DNA of 64,000 bases from Roseburia intestinalis L1-82 (GCF_900537995.1 NZ_LR027880.1:267001-331000); one strand, 5' to 3'; shown: positions 9,493 to 18,682, numbered from the stretch's first letter. The notes: generated by a model not told the origin, from the letters alone. Program-made: numbers and translations.

Positions 9493-11334
9493 ATGTATTT
9501 ATTACCAAAGCCAAAAACAATTAAAGAACAGGACGGACAGATGCTGCTTTGCCACAGCACACATATTGTGATGACAAAAGAGGTGGCAGAGACAGAGATG
9601 CATGCAGCAAAAAGACTGCAGGAGGCGATCAGGCAGGAAACGGGGCTTATCCTGCCGTTTTCCGTAGGGGAAGTAAGGGAGGGGGATCTCTCTCTTGGGA
9701 TCGCAAAAACATTACCAGAGCAGACATATGAGATCACGATCGACGAAAAAGGCGGACAGATTTCAGGCGGCGACGGGGCTGGCGTGCTTTATGGTGTGGA
9801 GACCTTCTGCCAGATCGTACAGCAGTGTGGCGGGATACTGCCCTGTGTACAGATTCAGGATGCCCCAGATATGCCAAACCGTGGTTATTATTTTGACCAG
9901 ACAAGGGGACGTGTGTTAAAACTGGAAGAACTCAAAAAAATTGCAGACAGGATGTGCCGCTATAAATTAAACCAGCTTCAGCTTTATGTGGAACATACCT
10001 ATCTGTTCCGTGACTTTTCGGAAATGTGGAGGGATCAGACTCCGCTTACGGCAGAGGAAATCTTAGAACTTGACAGTTATTGCCGGGAACGTCATATTGA
10101 ACTGGTTCCGTCGCTGGCAAGTTTTGGACATCTGTGCACACTGCTCTCCACAAAAACATATGGGGATCTCTGCGAGATGGAGGATTCCTGGAAGGAGCCG
10201 TTTTCCTTCTGGAACCGGATGCGGTATCATACGATCAATGTCTCCGATGAGCGTTCCCTTCCTCTGATCAAAAAGATGATCGCAGAATATATGCAGTTGT
10301 TTTCTTCCAACAAATTTAATATCTGTGCGGATGAGACATTCTGCCTTGGCAAATATAAATCGAAAAAACTTGCCGAAGAGCGTGGCGTCCATCGGCTTTA
10401 TATTGACTATGTCAAAGAGCTTGCACAATTTCTGGTGGAAAATGGAAAAATCCCGATGTTCTGGGGCGATATCATCTGGAATTCGCCGGAACTGATGAAG
10501 GAACTGCCGGAGAGCATGATCTGCCTGAACTGGGGATACGCACCGGAACAGAGGGAAGATGAGACGAGGGCGATCGCACAGACGGGTGCAGTGCAGTATC
10601 TGTGTCCGGGTGTATGCGGCTGGAACCAGTGGGCAAACTTAATAGAAAATTCTTATAAAAATATTACAAGAATGTGCGGTTATGCGGCAAAATATCATGG
10701 CATCGGTGTGTTGAACACAGACTGGGGAGATTTTGGACACGTTAATGATCCGGCATTTTCTGTTCCGGGGATGATCTACGGTGCTGTATTTTCCTGGAAT
10801 GGGGAGAAGATACCATTTGCAGAGTTAAACCGTATGATCTCACGGATCGAGTATGGGGATACTACCGGAAATTATGTTTCCCATCTGGCAGAAATCTGCG
10901 GACAGTCGGTATTTCAGTGGAGAGAAGCTGTCATGTATTATGAGAACCGGTGCTTAAAGCATGAACTCGAAGAGGGCGAAGATCTGTTCCGCGGTGTGGA
11001 TCAGGCGGGTGTAGATGCTGCAGCAGATGCCCTGCGTGATATATACAAAAAACTTTTGGAGAGCACGCAGGCGATGCCGGAAACGAAAAAACAGATGCAG
11101 CTTTTATCCGTGACATTGCAGGGGATCGGTATCTGGAATGCCGTAGGACTCCTGACAGAAAGCATGGAAAAAACGGGAAGTTTTGATATGCAGAAAGGTC
11201 TGGAACTGGCAGAAAAGTTAGAATGCTGGTTTATGGCTTATAAAGAAAACTGGAGAGCCACCAGCAAAGAAGGCGATCTGCATCATATTGCAGAGATCGT
11301 GTTCTGGTATGCAGACTGGATGCGCAGAAAATGA
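9493..11334 (+). CDS. GH20 beta-N-acetylhexosaminidase
   Basis: This is a 613-residue family 20 hexosaminidase, removing terminal GlcNAc or GalNAc by substrate-assisted catalysis. An N-terminal GH20b-like alpha/beta domain (about 1-125, with GVLYGVETFCQIV) precedes the barrel, which starts NRGYYFDQTRGRVLKLEEL. NICADETFCLG carries the catalytic Asp-Glu pair. Several aromatic active-site residues follow (FWGDIIW, LNWGYAPEQ). There is no signal peptide, so it is cytoplasmic, matching the GH38 and GH3 neighbours. Its ATG is now preceded by the IS110 left end: the 15 bases upstream contain no Shine-Dalgarno sequence, because AGGAGGAG was left on the far side of the insertion. Expression is therefore probably much reduced, although the reading frame is intact. 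Confidence 0.92.
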   Translation: MYLLPKPKTIKEQDGQMLLCHSTHIVMTKEVAETEMHAAKRLQEAIRQETGLILPFSVGEVREGDLSLGIAKTLPEQTYEITIDEKGGQISGGDGAGVLYGVETFCQIVQQCGGILPCVQIQDAPDMPNRGYYFDQTRGRVLKLEELKKIADRMCRYKLNQLQLYVEHTYLFRDFSEMWRDQTPLTAEEILELDSYCRERHIELVPSLASFGHLCTLLSTKTYGDLCEMEDSWKEPFSFWNRMRYHTINVSDERSLPLIKKMIAEYMQLFSSNKFNICADETFCLGKYKSKKLAEERGVHRLYIDYVKELAQFLVENGKIPMFWGDIIWNSPELMKELPESMICLNWGYAPEQREDETRAIAQTGAVQYLCPGVCGWNQWANLIENSYKNITRMCGYAAKYHGIGVLNTDWGDFGHVNDPAFSVPGMIYGAVFSWNGEKIPFAELNRMISRIEYGDTTGNYVSHLAEICGQSVFQWREAVMYYENRCLKHELEEGEDLFRGVDQAGVDAAADALRDIYKKLLESTQAMPETKKQMQLLSVTLQGIGIWNAVGLLTESMEKTGSFDMQKGLELAEKLECWFMAYKENWRATSKEGDLHHIAEIVFWYADWMRRK

Positions 11335-11543
11335 TAAAAAAGTATAAATTCTATCAGGTGATAACTGATTAATCATCAGGACTTTTCACGGGAAATTTAT
11401 GATATAGCATATTGTCTGCTGCCGGAATCATAAGCAAATGAGAGGATACAAGAATAAATCTCAATATTTTCCACATACTAACTCCAAAGCTGATATATAA
11501 GAAAGAGCTGCTTTATCAAAATATAGCATTGGAGGATAACAAC

Positions 11544-12092
11544 GTGAAAGCAACAGGAATTGTTCGCCGGATAGATGACTTAGGACGCATCGTGGTACCA
11601 AAAGAGATCAGAAGAACTTTAAGGATCCGCGAGGGCGACCCGCTTGAGATATTTACAGACCGCGAGGGGGAGATCATCCTGAAAAAATATTCGCCAATCG
11701 GTGAACTTGGACAATTTGCCGGGGAATATGCTGAAAGCCTGGCACAGACTACGGGATATCTTGTTCTTGTGACAGACTGTGACCATGTGATCGCAGCATC
11801 CGGAAGCGGGAAAAAAGAATTTGAGGAAAAACCGGTCAGCAGACAGTTAGAGGAAGCAATCAGTGAAAGAAAGAACTATCAGGCATCCGCGGGAGATGCG
11901 GAATTTATGAAAGTGACGTTAGATGATGCCGGGGAATATACAGAACAGGCATTCAGCACGATCATCTGTGAGGGAGATGCGATCGGTGCAGTGATCATCT
12001 GCAATAAGGATGAGAAAAAGAAAATGAATGATACCGAAGGAAAACTTGCTGCGGCGGCAGCATCATTTTTGGGACGGCAGATGGAACAGTAA
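11544..12092 (+). CDS. spoVT: Stage V sporulation protein T (AbrB-family regulator)
   Basis: This 182-residue protein has the AbrB/SpoVT N-terminal swapped-hairpin DNA-binding domain (MKATGIVRRIDDLGRIVVPK, then RRTLRIREGDPLEIF) followed by a GAF-like C-terminal domain from about residue 55. This is the SpoVT architecture and length. SpoVT regulates forespore genes late in sporulation, so the organism should be a spore former. I chose the GTG at 11544, which has GGAGG 8 nt upstream; the longer frame starts with a TTG that overlaps the ribosome site. It is a single-gene unit followed by a strong terminator. About 200 bp of non-coding sequence lies upstream, in which I could not assign a forespore promoter. 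Confidence 0.93.
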   Translation: MKATGIVRRIDDLGRIVVPKEIRRTLRIREGDPLEIFTDREGEIILKKYSPIGELGQFAGEYAESLAQTTGYLVLVTDCDHVIAASGSGKKEFEEKPVSRQLEEAISERKNYQASAGDAEFMKVTLDDAGEYTEQAFSTIICEGDAIGAVIICNKDEKKKMNDTEGKLAAAAASFLGRQMEQ

Positions 12093-12115
12093 AATAAACT
12101 CAGAGATGAGAAGAG

Positions 12116-12152
12116 GCGGGAAAATCAAAAAAGCAAAGATTTTCCCGCTTTT
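12116..12152 (+). terminator. Terminator after spoVT
   Basis: GCGGGAAAATC pairs perfectly with GATTTTCCCGC across an 11-nt A-rich loop and is followed by TTTT. Confidence 0.85.
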
Positions 12153-12224
12153 AATATACTATTGGAAAAACAAAAAAAATCATATACAATAGACACTGTA
12201 AATGAGACAGAAATGGAGCAGCTT

Positions 12225-13283
12225 ATGAAATTCATACATGTTTCGGATGTACATCTTGGAATAAAACCGGATGAGGGAAAACCCTGGAGTGAAAAAAGAG
12301 CGCAGGATATCTGGGATTCTTTTGCAGAAGTGATCGGGGCGGCAGTGGAGTTAAAACCGGATTTTTTGCTGATATCGGGGGATTTGTTTCATGCGCAGCC
12401 GTTAAAAAAAGAACTTCGGGAAGTCAATTATCTTTTCAGCAGAATACCCCAGACGAAAATTATCCTGATGGCGGGCAATCACGATTATCTTCGTACAAAA
12501 TCGTATTATCTGACGATGGAGTGGGAGGAGAATGTTTATTTTTTCCGTCAGGAGGAGCCGGGACATTTTGATTTTGAGGAGGAAAATGTCAGTATTTACG
12601 GGTTAAGTTACTGGCACAGGGAGATTGGAGAACCGGTTTACGATTCAATCATTCCGGAGGATCGGTCGAAGATCAACATTCTTTTGGTACATGGCGGAGA
12701 TCTGCAGCATATTCCATACCATCCGAAGCATATTCTGGAAAATGGGTTTGATTATATTGCTGCCGGACATATTCACAAAGGCGGACAGCAGATACCGGGG
12801 CGTGCAGTGATGGCGGGAAGTTTAGAGCCGACGGATAAAAATGATGTCGGATCACATGGATACTGGCTGGGAACGATCGATAAAGAGCATACCGATATTC
12901 ATTTTCATCCGGTCAAAAAATGCGAATACTGTCATGAAGTTTATCCGGTTACAGGGAAAACGACAAATTTCGAACTATGTGAGTGGGCAAAAACACTGCT
13001 GGCAGAAAGACCGGGGTATCAGTATTTCCGTCTGTTTCTGCGGGGGAAAGTTTCGCCGGATACCGGATTTGATACGGCAAAGTTAGAGGAATTTGACAGG
13101 GTTGTCGATGTGACGGAACAGCTTTCGCCGGATTATGACTACGAAAAATTAAAAGAAAACTATAAAGATACCCTTCTTGGGAATTACATAGAGGAAATGG
13201 AAAGGCGGCCGCAGGATGTGGTCACAAAAAAGGCATTGGAATATGGAGTCAATGCGTTATTAGGATATAAAATATGCAGATAA
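12225..13283 (+). CDS. SbcD/YhaO-like DNA exonuclease (metallophosphoesterase)
   Basis: This 352-residue calcineurin-type metallophosphoesterase has the Mre11/SbcD motif series: FIHVSDVHLG (D and H), LLISGDLFH, LMAGNHDY and LLVHGGD with YIAAGHIHKG. It should be the nuclease subunit of a Mre11-Rad50-like DNA-end processing complex. The start is ATG at 12225, preceded by GGAG; the longer TTG frame lacks a ribosome site. Its end overlaps the next gene by 10 nt, which is the usual SbcD-SbcC or YhaO-YhaN coupling. The length and the unusually short ATPase partner fit YhaO/YhaN better than classical SbcCD. Confidence 0.85.
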   Translation: MKFIHVSDVHLGIKPDEGKPWSEKRAQDIWDSFAEVIGAAVELKPDFLLISGDLFHAQPLKKELREVNYLFSRIPQTKIILMAGNHDYLRTKSYYLTMEWEENVYFFRQEEPGHFDFEEENVSIYGLSYWHREIGEPVYDSIIPEDRSKINILLVHGGDLQHIPYHPKHILENGFDYIAAGHIHKGGQQIPGRAVMAGSLEPTDKNDVGSHGYWLGTIDKEHTDIHFHPVKKCEYCHEVYPVTGKTTNFELCEWAKTLLAERPGYQYFRLFLRGKVSPDTGFDTAKLEEFDRVVDVTEQLSPDYDYEKLKENYKDTLLGNYIEEMERRPQDVVTKKALEYGVNALLGYKICR

Positions 13284-14959
13284 AAGAAGCAATCATTGGT
13301 CAGTTTGGAAAATTGCAGAACAGGAACATCTCATTTGAACCTGGGATCAACGTGATTTATGGGGAGAATGAGGCGGGAAAAACAACGCTGCATGACTTTT
13401 TGCCGGGAATGTTTTTCGGAATGGAAAAGGGGCGTGGAAGAGGCACGCTAAACAGCATGTACCAAAAGCATGAGCCTTGGCATGCACCTTCCTATTACAG
13501 TGGTGCCGTGCGATTTTTGGTGGATGGAAAACCATTTTATTTAGAGCGTAATTTTTACTATAAAGACAAAAAAGATATTTTAAAGAACGAGGCAGACGGG
13601 GAAGAACTGTCGGTTGCTTACGGCGATCTGGCCATGCTGCTCGGTGGAATAGATAAAGAAACGTTTGGAAACACTTATGATATACCGCAGACCGGGGCAG
13701 TGACAGGAAAAGAACTTGCAGATATCCTGGCTGAATATCTCTCAAATGCTGCGGAGGGCGGTGGCGCAAATATCCAGGTTCAGAGGGCAAAAGCAGCACT
13801 TGCAGCAAGAAAGCGGGAACTGACGCAGGAAGTAAAGACGATTCATGAACGGAAAAATGAGGATATCCGCCAGCTGATTGTGGAAAAAGATCTCTTAGAA
13901 CGTGACAGTCGTGGATTACATGCCAATATTGCGGATGCCGGGAGAGAGATCGACCAGTTAAAGCGTGTGCGTGTGGAAGAGATCGGTGAAAAACGAAAGA
14001 GATTATCCGAACAGGAAAGACATCAGACAGTCCGTATGGAGAGGCAGGATGCTGCGCCGGAGAGAACAGGGGCAGAGAAAGCCGGAAAATCAGAATGGGA
14101 AAAAGAACAGCCTGACCGCATGGCGGGGATCGGACTTTGTGCTTCTGCGCTGCTTGTCAATACAGCGGTACACCACGTCACTTCGTATCCGTCACGCCTG
14201 TTTTTTATTTTGCAGGCAGTCTTTTTTGCAGGGATGATTCTATGCGGACTTTATGTGGGGATCAGCCATGTGATAGAGAAGGCAAAAAAGGAAGCTTATT
14301 TATCAGCACAAAAGAATGAGATGAAGGCAGTGACACAGGAAACTTATGCGGATGCAGGACTGCGGCAGGCGGAACGGATGCTTCTCAGTTTAAAAGAGTC
14401 GCTGTCTGAAAAAGAGACCAGACGTTACAATATCATGCAGGATCTTGAGGCTGCAAAACAGCCGGGAGGACAGGAAAAAGAACTGTTAGAAGATATCCGT
14501 GCATTAGAACTTGCAGCGGCAGAGATCGACCGTCTTGCAAAAGAGTATTATGAGGACAGTTTAGATGGACTTGGGAGTGCCGTTTCAAAGTGGATGTCAC
14601 AGCTTACTGCAGGGAAATATGATCATGCGATTGTAAAGGAAGACGGAAAGCTTTTGATTTTGGCAGATGGAAAAGAGATTCTTCCTGAGGCACTGAGTCA
14701 TGGAACGTTAGAACAGATCTATCTGGCATTCCGTCTTGCGGTCGGAGAGATTGTGACAAAAGAAGAACCCATGCCGGTTATTTTTGATGAGGCATTCGGT
14801 ATGTATGATGAAAAACGTCTGATGCAGACACTTCGTGCACTTGATTGTCAGATCAGAAAAGAGCAGGGAAGACAGATACTGATCTTTACCTGCCAGAAGC
14901 GTGAGATGGAATTACTTGAACAGTCAGGGATTACATATCATAAAATTGTTTTGGAATAG
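13274..14959 (+). CDS. YhaN/SbcC-like SMC-type ATPase, short form
   Basis: This is a 561-residue Rad50-like AAA ATPase. The Walker A motif (GENEAGKTTLHDF) is near the N-terminus; the signature ALSHGTLEQIYLAFRLA and Walker B (PVIFDEAFGMYD) are in the last 100 residues. Between them lies a much shortened coiled-coil region (classical SbcC is over 1000 residues) interrupted by a pair of hydrophobic segments (about residues 280-335), as in YhaN proteins, suggesting membrane association. It overlaps the metallophosphoesterase gene by 10 nt and should form the complex with it. It ends 14 nt before the penicillin-binding protein gene. Confidence 0.82.
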   Translation: MQIKEAIIGQFGKLQNRNISFEPGINVIYGENEAGKTTLHDFLPGMFFGMEKGRGRGTLNSMYQKHEPWHAPSYYSGAVRFLVDGKPFYLERNFYYKDKKDILKNEADGEELSVAYGDLAMLLGGIDKETFGNTYDIPQTGAVTGKELADILAEYLSNAAEGGGANIQVQRAKAALAARKRELTQEVKTIHERKNEDIRQLIVEKDLLERDSRGLHANIADAGREIDQLKRVRVEEIGEKRKRLSEQERHQTVRMERQDAAPERTGAEKAGKSEWEKEQPDRMAGIGLCASALLVNTAVHHVTSYPSRLFFILQAVFFAGMILCGLYVGISHVIEKAKKEAYLSAQKNEMKAVTQETYADAGLRQAERMLLSLKESLSEKETRRYNIMQDLEAAKQPGGQEKELLEDIRALELAAAEIDRLAKEYYEDSLDGLGSAVSKWMSQLTAGKYDHAIVKEDGKLLILADGKEILPEALSHGTLEQIYLAFRLAVGEIVTKEEPMPVIFDEAFGMYDEKRLMQTLRALDCQIRKEQGRQILIFTCQKREMELLEQSGITYHKIVLE

Positions 14960-14972
14960 AGGAGATGCAATC

Positions 14973-17462
14973 ATGGCAGCCAGAAAAAAGAAAAAAAAGA
15001 AATACCGTATGTTCTGGTTTTTCGCAAAGATGCAGCTGGTGCTGCTGCTTGCAGTCATTGCAGGGGCATGCTGGTATTATTTTGGCGGTTACGCGGAAGA
15101 AGTAAAAGACTTAAAGACGCAGGCAATAGAGCTGGTGCGCCATTCCAGCAAGGAAACATTTAAGGCAAATCAGACCAGTATCGTCTATGCTTCGGATGAA
15201 AGTGTAATCTCCACATTAAAAGGCGGAAAAGATTCTTATTATCTTTCGATTACAGATATGCCGAGTAATGTAGAGTGTGCTATCGTCAGTATAGAGGATA
15301 AAAAGTTTTTCCGGCATAACGGAATTGACTACCGGGCGCTTTTGCGTGCGGTAAAGGCAATGATTGAAAATGGAGAGGCAACACAGGGCGGCAGTACGAT
15401 CACAATGCAGCTTGCGCGAAATATTTTTTTGAGCCAGGAAAAGACATGGCAGAGAAAGGTTGAGGAAATGTATATCGCGCGGGAACTCGAAAAGAAGTAC
15501 ACCAAAGATGAGATTCTTGAATTCTATCTTAATAATATTTATTTTGGAAACGGATACTATGGGATCCAGTCGGCAAGCCGTGGGTATTTTAACCGGGATG
15601 TGCAGGATCTTGATCTGTCGGAGCAGGCATTTTTGTGTGCGATACCAAATAATCCGACGCTCTATGATCCACTTACGAATATCACGAACACATACAAGAG
15701 AAGAAACCGTATTTTGAAAAATATGCTCGATGATGGGAAAATTTCCAAAACAGCATACGAAAATGCACTGGGTGAGGTGATGGCGTTAGACCGGCCGGAA
15801 ACACTGGCAAAAAATGATTATGTGGAGACCTATACCTATTATTGTGCAGCCAGGGCATTGATGGAAACGGAGGATTTCCAGTTTAAATATCAGTTTTCCT
15901 CGGAAGATGAAAAAAACAAATATGACGAAGCTTATGAGACGCTGTACAGTGAGTGTCAGAAAAAGCTGTATACTGCGGGCTACCGGATCTATACGTCATT
16001 TGACCTGAACTTACAGCAGGAACTGCAGGATACGGTAAACGAGGCACTCGCCGGTTACACGGAGGTCAATGATGAGGGCGTGTATGCCTTGCAGTCGGCA
16101 GCAGTCTGTATTGACAATGACAATGGCTATGTCAGGGCGATCGTGGGCGGAAGAAGCCAGGATTTCTCCGGTTATACGTTAAACCGTGCATTTCAGAGTT
16201 ACCGTCAGCCGGGCAGTGCCATTAAGCCGCTGATCGTATATACACCATCTTTTGAGCGCAATTATACGCCGGACTCTGTGGTGACAGACGAGCCGATCGA
16301 GGATGGACCAAGGAATGCAAATGGTTCCTATTCCGGTCAGATCACAGTCCGGACGGCTGTGGAGAAGTCTGTCAATACGATCGCATGGAAATTATATGAG
16401 GAGCTGACTCCGGAAGTCGGTCTTTCTTATCTTGAAAAAATGAATTTTGCAAAACTGGATGCCAATGACTACAGACCGGCAACGGCACTTGGAGGTTTTA
16501 CAAACGGTGTGTCTGCGCTTGAGATGGCGTCCGGGTATGCAGCGATCGAAAACGATGGAAATTACCGGGCACCGACCTGTATTGTTAAGATATTAGATGC
16601 GGATGGCAATGAAATCTATGCATCTGCACAGACGGAAGAGGCTGTGTATAAGCAGAATGCGGCGCGTATGATGACAGATATTTTAAAAGGTGTTATCACG
16701 AGCGGAACGGCACACGGACTTGGTCTTGGCAGTATGCCTGCAGCCGGAAAGACAGGTACATCCAACGACCAGAAGGACGGATGGTTTGTGGGATATACGA
16801 GATATTACACGACGAGTGTCTGGGTTGGTTATGATATGCCGAAAAAAATGGATAAACTGATGGGATCTACTTATCCGGGCACGATCTGGCAGAAGTTTAT
16901 GTTAAAGGCACATGAAGGACGTTCTCCGATGGAATTTTTACCGTATGCGCAGGTATCGGATGAGGTTCATACATTCCATCAGGAAGATACGGAGGAGAAT
17001 CCGGATCAGAATGCGGATGAAAATGCCGGGCAGCAGGATCAGAATCAGCAGCAACAGGATCAGCAGCAACCACAGAACCAGCAGCAACAGGATCAGCAGC
17101 AACCACAGGAACAGCAGCAACAGCAGCAGGAGCAGCAACAGCAACAACAGCAGGACCAACAACAGCAACAAGATCAGCAGCAGGACCAACAGCAACAAGA
17201 TCAGCAGCAGGACCAACAGCAACAAGATCAGCAGCAGGAGCAGCAACAGCAACAACAGCAGGAACAACAACAGCAACAAGATCAGCAGCAGGACCAACAG
17301 CAACAGCAACAACAGCAGGACCAACAACAGCAACAAGATCAACAGCAGGACCAACAACAGCAACAAGATCAGCAGCAGGAGCAGCAACAGCAACAACAGC
17401 AGGAACAACAACAGCAACAAGATCAGCAGCAGGACCAACAGCAACAAGACCAACAGCAGTAA
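14973..17462 (+). CDS. Class A penicillin-binding protein with Gln/Asp-rich tail
   Basis: This 829-residue bifunctional peptidoglycan synthase has a lysine-rich cytoplasmic N-terminus (MAARKKKKKKY) and one membrane anchor (about 15-40). The GT51 glycosyltransferase has EDKKFFRHNGID and QGGSTITMQLARN. The transpeptidase has SxxK at S415 (QPGSAIKPL), SxN in EKSVNT and KTGTS in AGKTGTSND. The catalytic part ends near residue 660. It is followed by about 145 residues made almost only of Q, D, E, N and P, extending outside the membrane. ATG at 14973 has GAGGAG 9 nt upstream; an earlier in-frame start lies inside yhaN. The tail stops at TAA while remnants of the same CAA/CAG repeat continue downstream, so the C-terminus may vary between strains. 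Confidence 0.93.
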   Translation: MAARKKKKKKYRMFWFFAKMQLVLLLAVIAGACWYYFGGYAEEVKDLKTQAIELVRHSSKETFKANQTSIVYASDESVISTLKGGKDSYYLSITDMPSNVECAIVSIEDKKFFRHNGIDYRALLRAVKAMIENGEATQGGSTITMQLARNIFLSQEKTWQRKVEEMYIARELEKKYTKDEILEFYLNNIYFGNGYYGIQSASRGYFNRDVQDLDLSEQAFLCAIPNNPTLYDPLTNITNTYKRRNRILKNMLDDGKISKTAYENALGEVMALDRPETLAKNDYVETYTYYCAARALMETEDFQFKYQFSSEDEKNKYDEAYETLYSECQKKLYTAGYRIYTSFDLNLQQELQDTVNEALAGYTEVNDEGVYALQSAAVCIDNDNGYVRAIVGGRSQDFSGYTLNRAFQSYRQPGSAIKPLIVYTPSFERNYTPDSVVTDEPIEDGPRNANGSYSGQITVRTAVEKSVNTIAWKLYEELTPEVGLSYLEKMNFAKLDANDYRPATALGGFTNGVSALEMASGYAAIENDGNYRAPTCIVKILDADGNEIYASAQTEEAVYKQNAARMMTDILKGVITSGTAHGLGLGSMPAAGKTGTSNDQKDGWFVGYTRYYTTSVWVGYDMPKKMDKLMGSTYPGTIWQKFMLKAHEGRSPMEFLPYAQVSDEVHTFHQEDTEENPDQNADENAGQQDQNQQQQDQQQPQNQQQQDQQQPQEQQQQQQEQQQQQQQDQQQQQDQQQDQQQQDQQQDQQQQDQQQEQQQQQQQEQQQQQDQQQDQQQQQQQQDQQQQQDQQQDQQQQQDQQQEQQQQQQQEQQQQQDQQQDQQQQDQQQ
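17026..17459 (+). repeat. CAG/CAA/GAC low-complexity tandem repeat encoding Gln/Asp tail
   Basis: About 430 bp are built from CAG, CAA, GAC/GAT and GAG codons in units such as CAA GAT CAG CAG CAG GAC CAA CAG. Several 24-50 bp blocks recur nearly unchanged. The tract is open in other frames too (Ser/Asn-rich on the + strand, poly-Leu on the minus strand), but those frames are by-products of the repeat. Confidence 0.9.
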
Positions 17463-17562
17463 GACTAACCGCAGCAATAACAACAAGGCGAACGACAGCA
17501 GTGAGCAGCAGAACACAGAAACAACAGAGCAGATTTGGAATGCAGAAAGCACTGATGAAGGC

Positions 17563-17591
17563 TTGACATACAAATTTGGAAACGTTATCAT
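17563..17591 (+). promoter_or_regulatory. glcK promoter with overlapping cre-like operator
   Basis: TTGACA (17563-17568), a 17-nt spacer and TATCAT (17586-17591) form a near-consensus sigma-A promoter. TGGAAACGTTATCA at 17577-17590 matches 13 of 14 cre positions and overlaps the spacer and -10, which would block RNA polymerase when a CcpA-like repressor is bound. The ATG of glcK is 67 nt downstream of the -10. Confidence 0.75.
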
Positions 17592-17657
17592 TACCTTAAT
17601 ATGAGCAAAAAAACGCGTGGCAGGTATGTTGCTGCGAAGAATACTGGAGGATCGAAA

Positions 17658-18596
17658 ATGAAAAAGTATGCATTTGGAATTGATGTCGGGGGAACTACCT
17701 GTAAGATCGGTTTTTTTGAAACAAACGGCAAGTTGATCGATAAATGGGAGATCAAGACCAACACGGAAAATAACGGAGCAGCAATCCTGTCTGATATCGC
17801 ACAGGCAGTTGATAATAAACTGGCACAGGAAGGCATCAGCAAAGATGATGTACAGGGTGTTGGAATCGGTGTTCCAGGTCCAGTTAAGAGCAACGGTGTT
17901 GTAAACCGCTGTGTAAACTTAGGCTGGGGAATCGTGAATGTAGAGGAAGAACTCGGAAATCTGACAGGTCTTAAGGTCAAAGCAGGAAATGATGCCAACG
18001 TTGCAGCTCTCGGAGAGATGTGGCAGGGGGCAGCAAAAGGCTGTAAAGACGTTATCATGGTAACACTTGGAACCGGTGTCGGCGGCGGTATCATCGTAGA
18101 TGGAAAGGTCGTTGCAGGATTTAACGGAGCAGGCGGTGAGATCGGACATATTACCGTAAATCATGATGAGATCGAGGCATGTAACTGTGGACAGTACGGA
18201 TGCTTAGAGCAGTACACTTCCGCAACCGGTATCGTTCGTGTGGCAAAGAGAAAACTTGCTAAGACCAACGATGAGACAAGCCTTAGAAACTTCCCGGAAC
18301 TGACCGCAAAAGATGTGTTTGATGAGGCAAAGAGCGGAGATGCAGTGGCACTTGGTTTAGTGGATGAAGTCTGCGGAATCTTAGGATCTACCTTATCTAA
18401 TATTGCATGTGTGGTTGACCCGGAAGTTGTTGTCATCGGTGGTGGTGTTTCCAAAGCAGGAAGTATCCTGATCGAGAGCATCCAGAAGCATTTTGTGGAG
18501 ACATCCTTCCATGCCTGCCGCAACACAAAGTTTGTGCCTGCAGGACTTGGAAATGATGCCGGAATGTATGGATGCGTACAGATGCTGTTGGATTAA
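17658..18596 (+). CDS. glcK: ROK-family glucokinase
   Basis: This 312-residue ROK kinase phosphorylates glucose with ATP. Seen: the phosphate-binding motif GIDVGGTTCK at the N-terminus; GVGIGVPGP; NDANVAALGE with the catalytic Asp; GTGVGGGII; the ROK zinc motif CNCGQYGCLEQY. The length is typical. ATG at 17658 has GGAGG 7 nt upstream; the longer frame from 17601 starts inside the leader. It has its own promoter with a cre-like operator and a strong terminator, so it is a single-gene unit. It would feed sugars released by the nearby glycosidases into glycolysis. Confidence 0.95.
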   Translation: MKKYAFGIDVGGTTCKIGFFETNGKLIDKWEIKTNTENNGAAILSDIAQAVDNKLAQEGISKDDVQGVGIGVPGPVKSNGVVNRCVNLGWGIVNVEEELGNLTGLKVKAGNDANVAALGEMWQGAAKGCKDVIMVTLGTGVGGGIIVDGKVVAGFNGAGGEIGHITVNHDEIEACNCGQYGCLEQYTSATGIVRVAKRKLAKTNDETSLRNFPELTAKDVFDEAKSGDAVALGLVDEVCGILGSTLSNIACVVDPEVVVIGGGVSKAGSILIESIQKHFVETSFHACRNTKFVPAGLGNDAGMYGCVQMLLD

Positions 18597-18627
18597 TACA
18601 TAAAAGAACTAAAAAAACTAAAAAAAC

Positions 18628-18678
18628 TAAAAAAACAGTCGTACCGCTTTGAAATAAAAACGGTATGGCTGTTTTTTT
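18628..18678. terminator. Bidirectional terminator between glcK and thiT
   Basis: ACAGTCGTACCG pairs with CGGTATGGCTGT (two wobble pairs) with A-run and T-run flanks on either side, so it can serve both convergent genes. Three tandem copies of an ACTAAAAAA-type 9-mer precede it (about 18608-18635). Confidence 0.8.
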
Positions 18679-18682
18679 GATT

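Noticed and set aside
17026..17459. CRISPR-like periodicity
   Set aside because: Repeats are codon-level and contiguous, with no unique spacers; it is a coding low-complexity tract.
16938..17591. Minus-strand frame of 217 codons, almost entirely leucine
   Set aside because: It is the complement of the CAG/CAA repeat in the penicillin-binding protein gene; no start, ribosome site or natural composition.
16912..17604. Plus-strand Ser/Asn/Arg-rich frame overlapping the penicillin-binding protein tail
   Set aside because: A by-product of the same repeat in the +1 frame. Only its last 45 codons look natural, and these run through the glcK promoter; kept as a finding, not as a gene.
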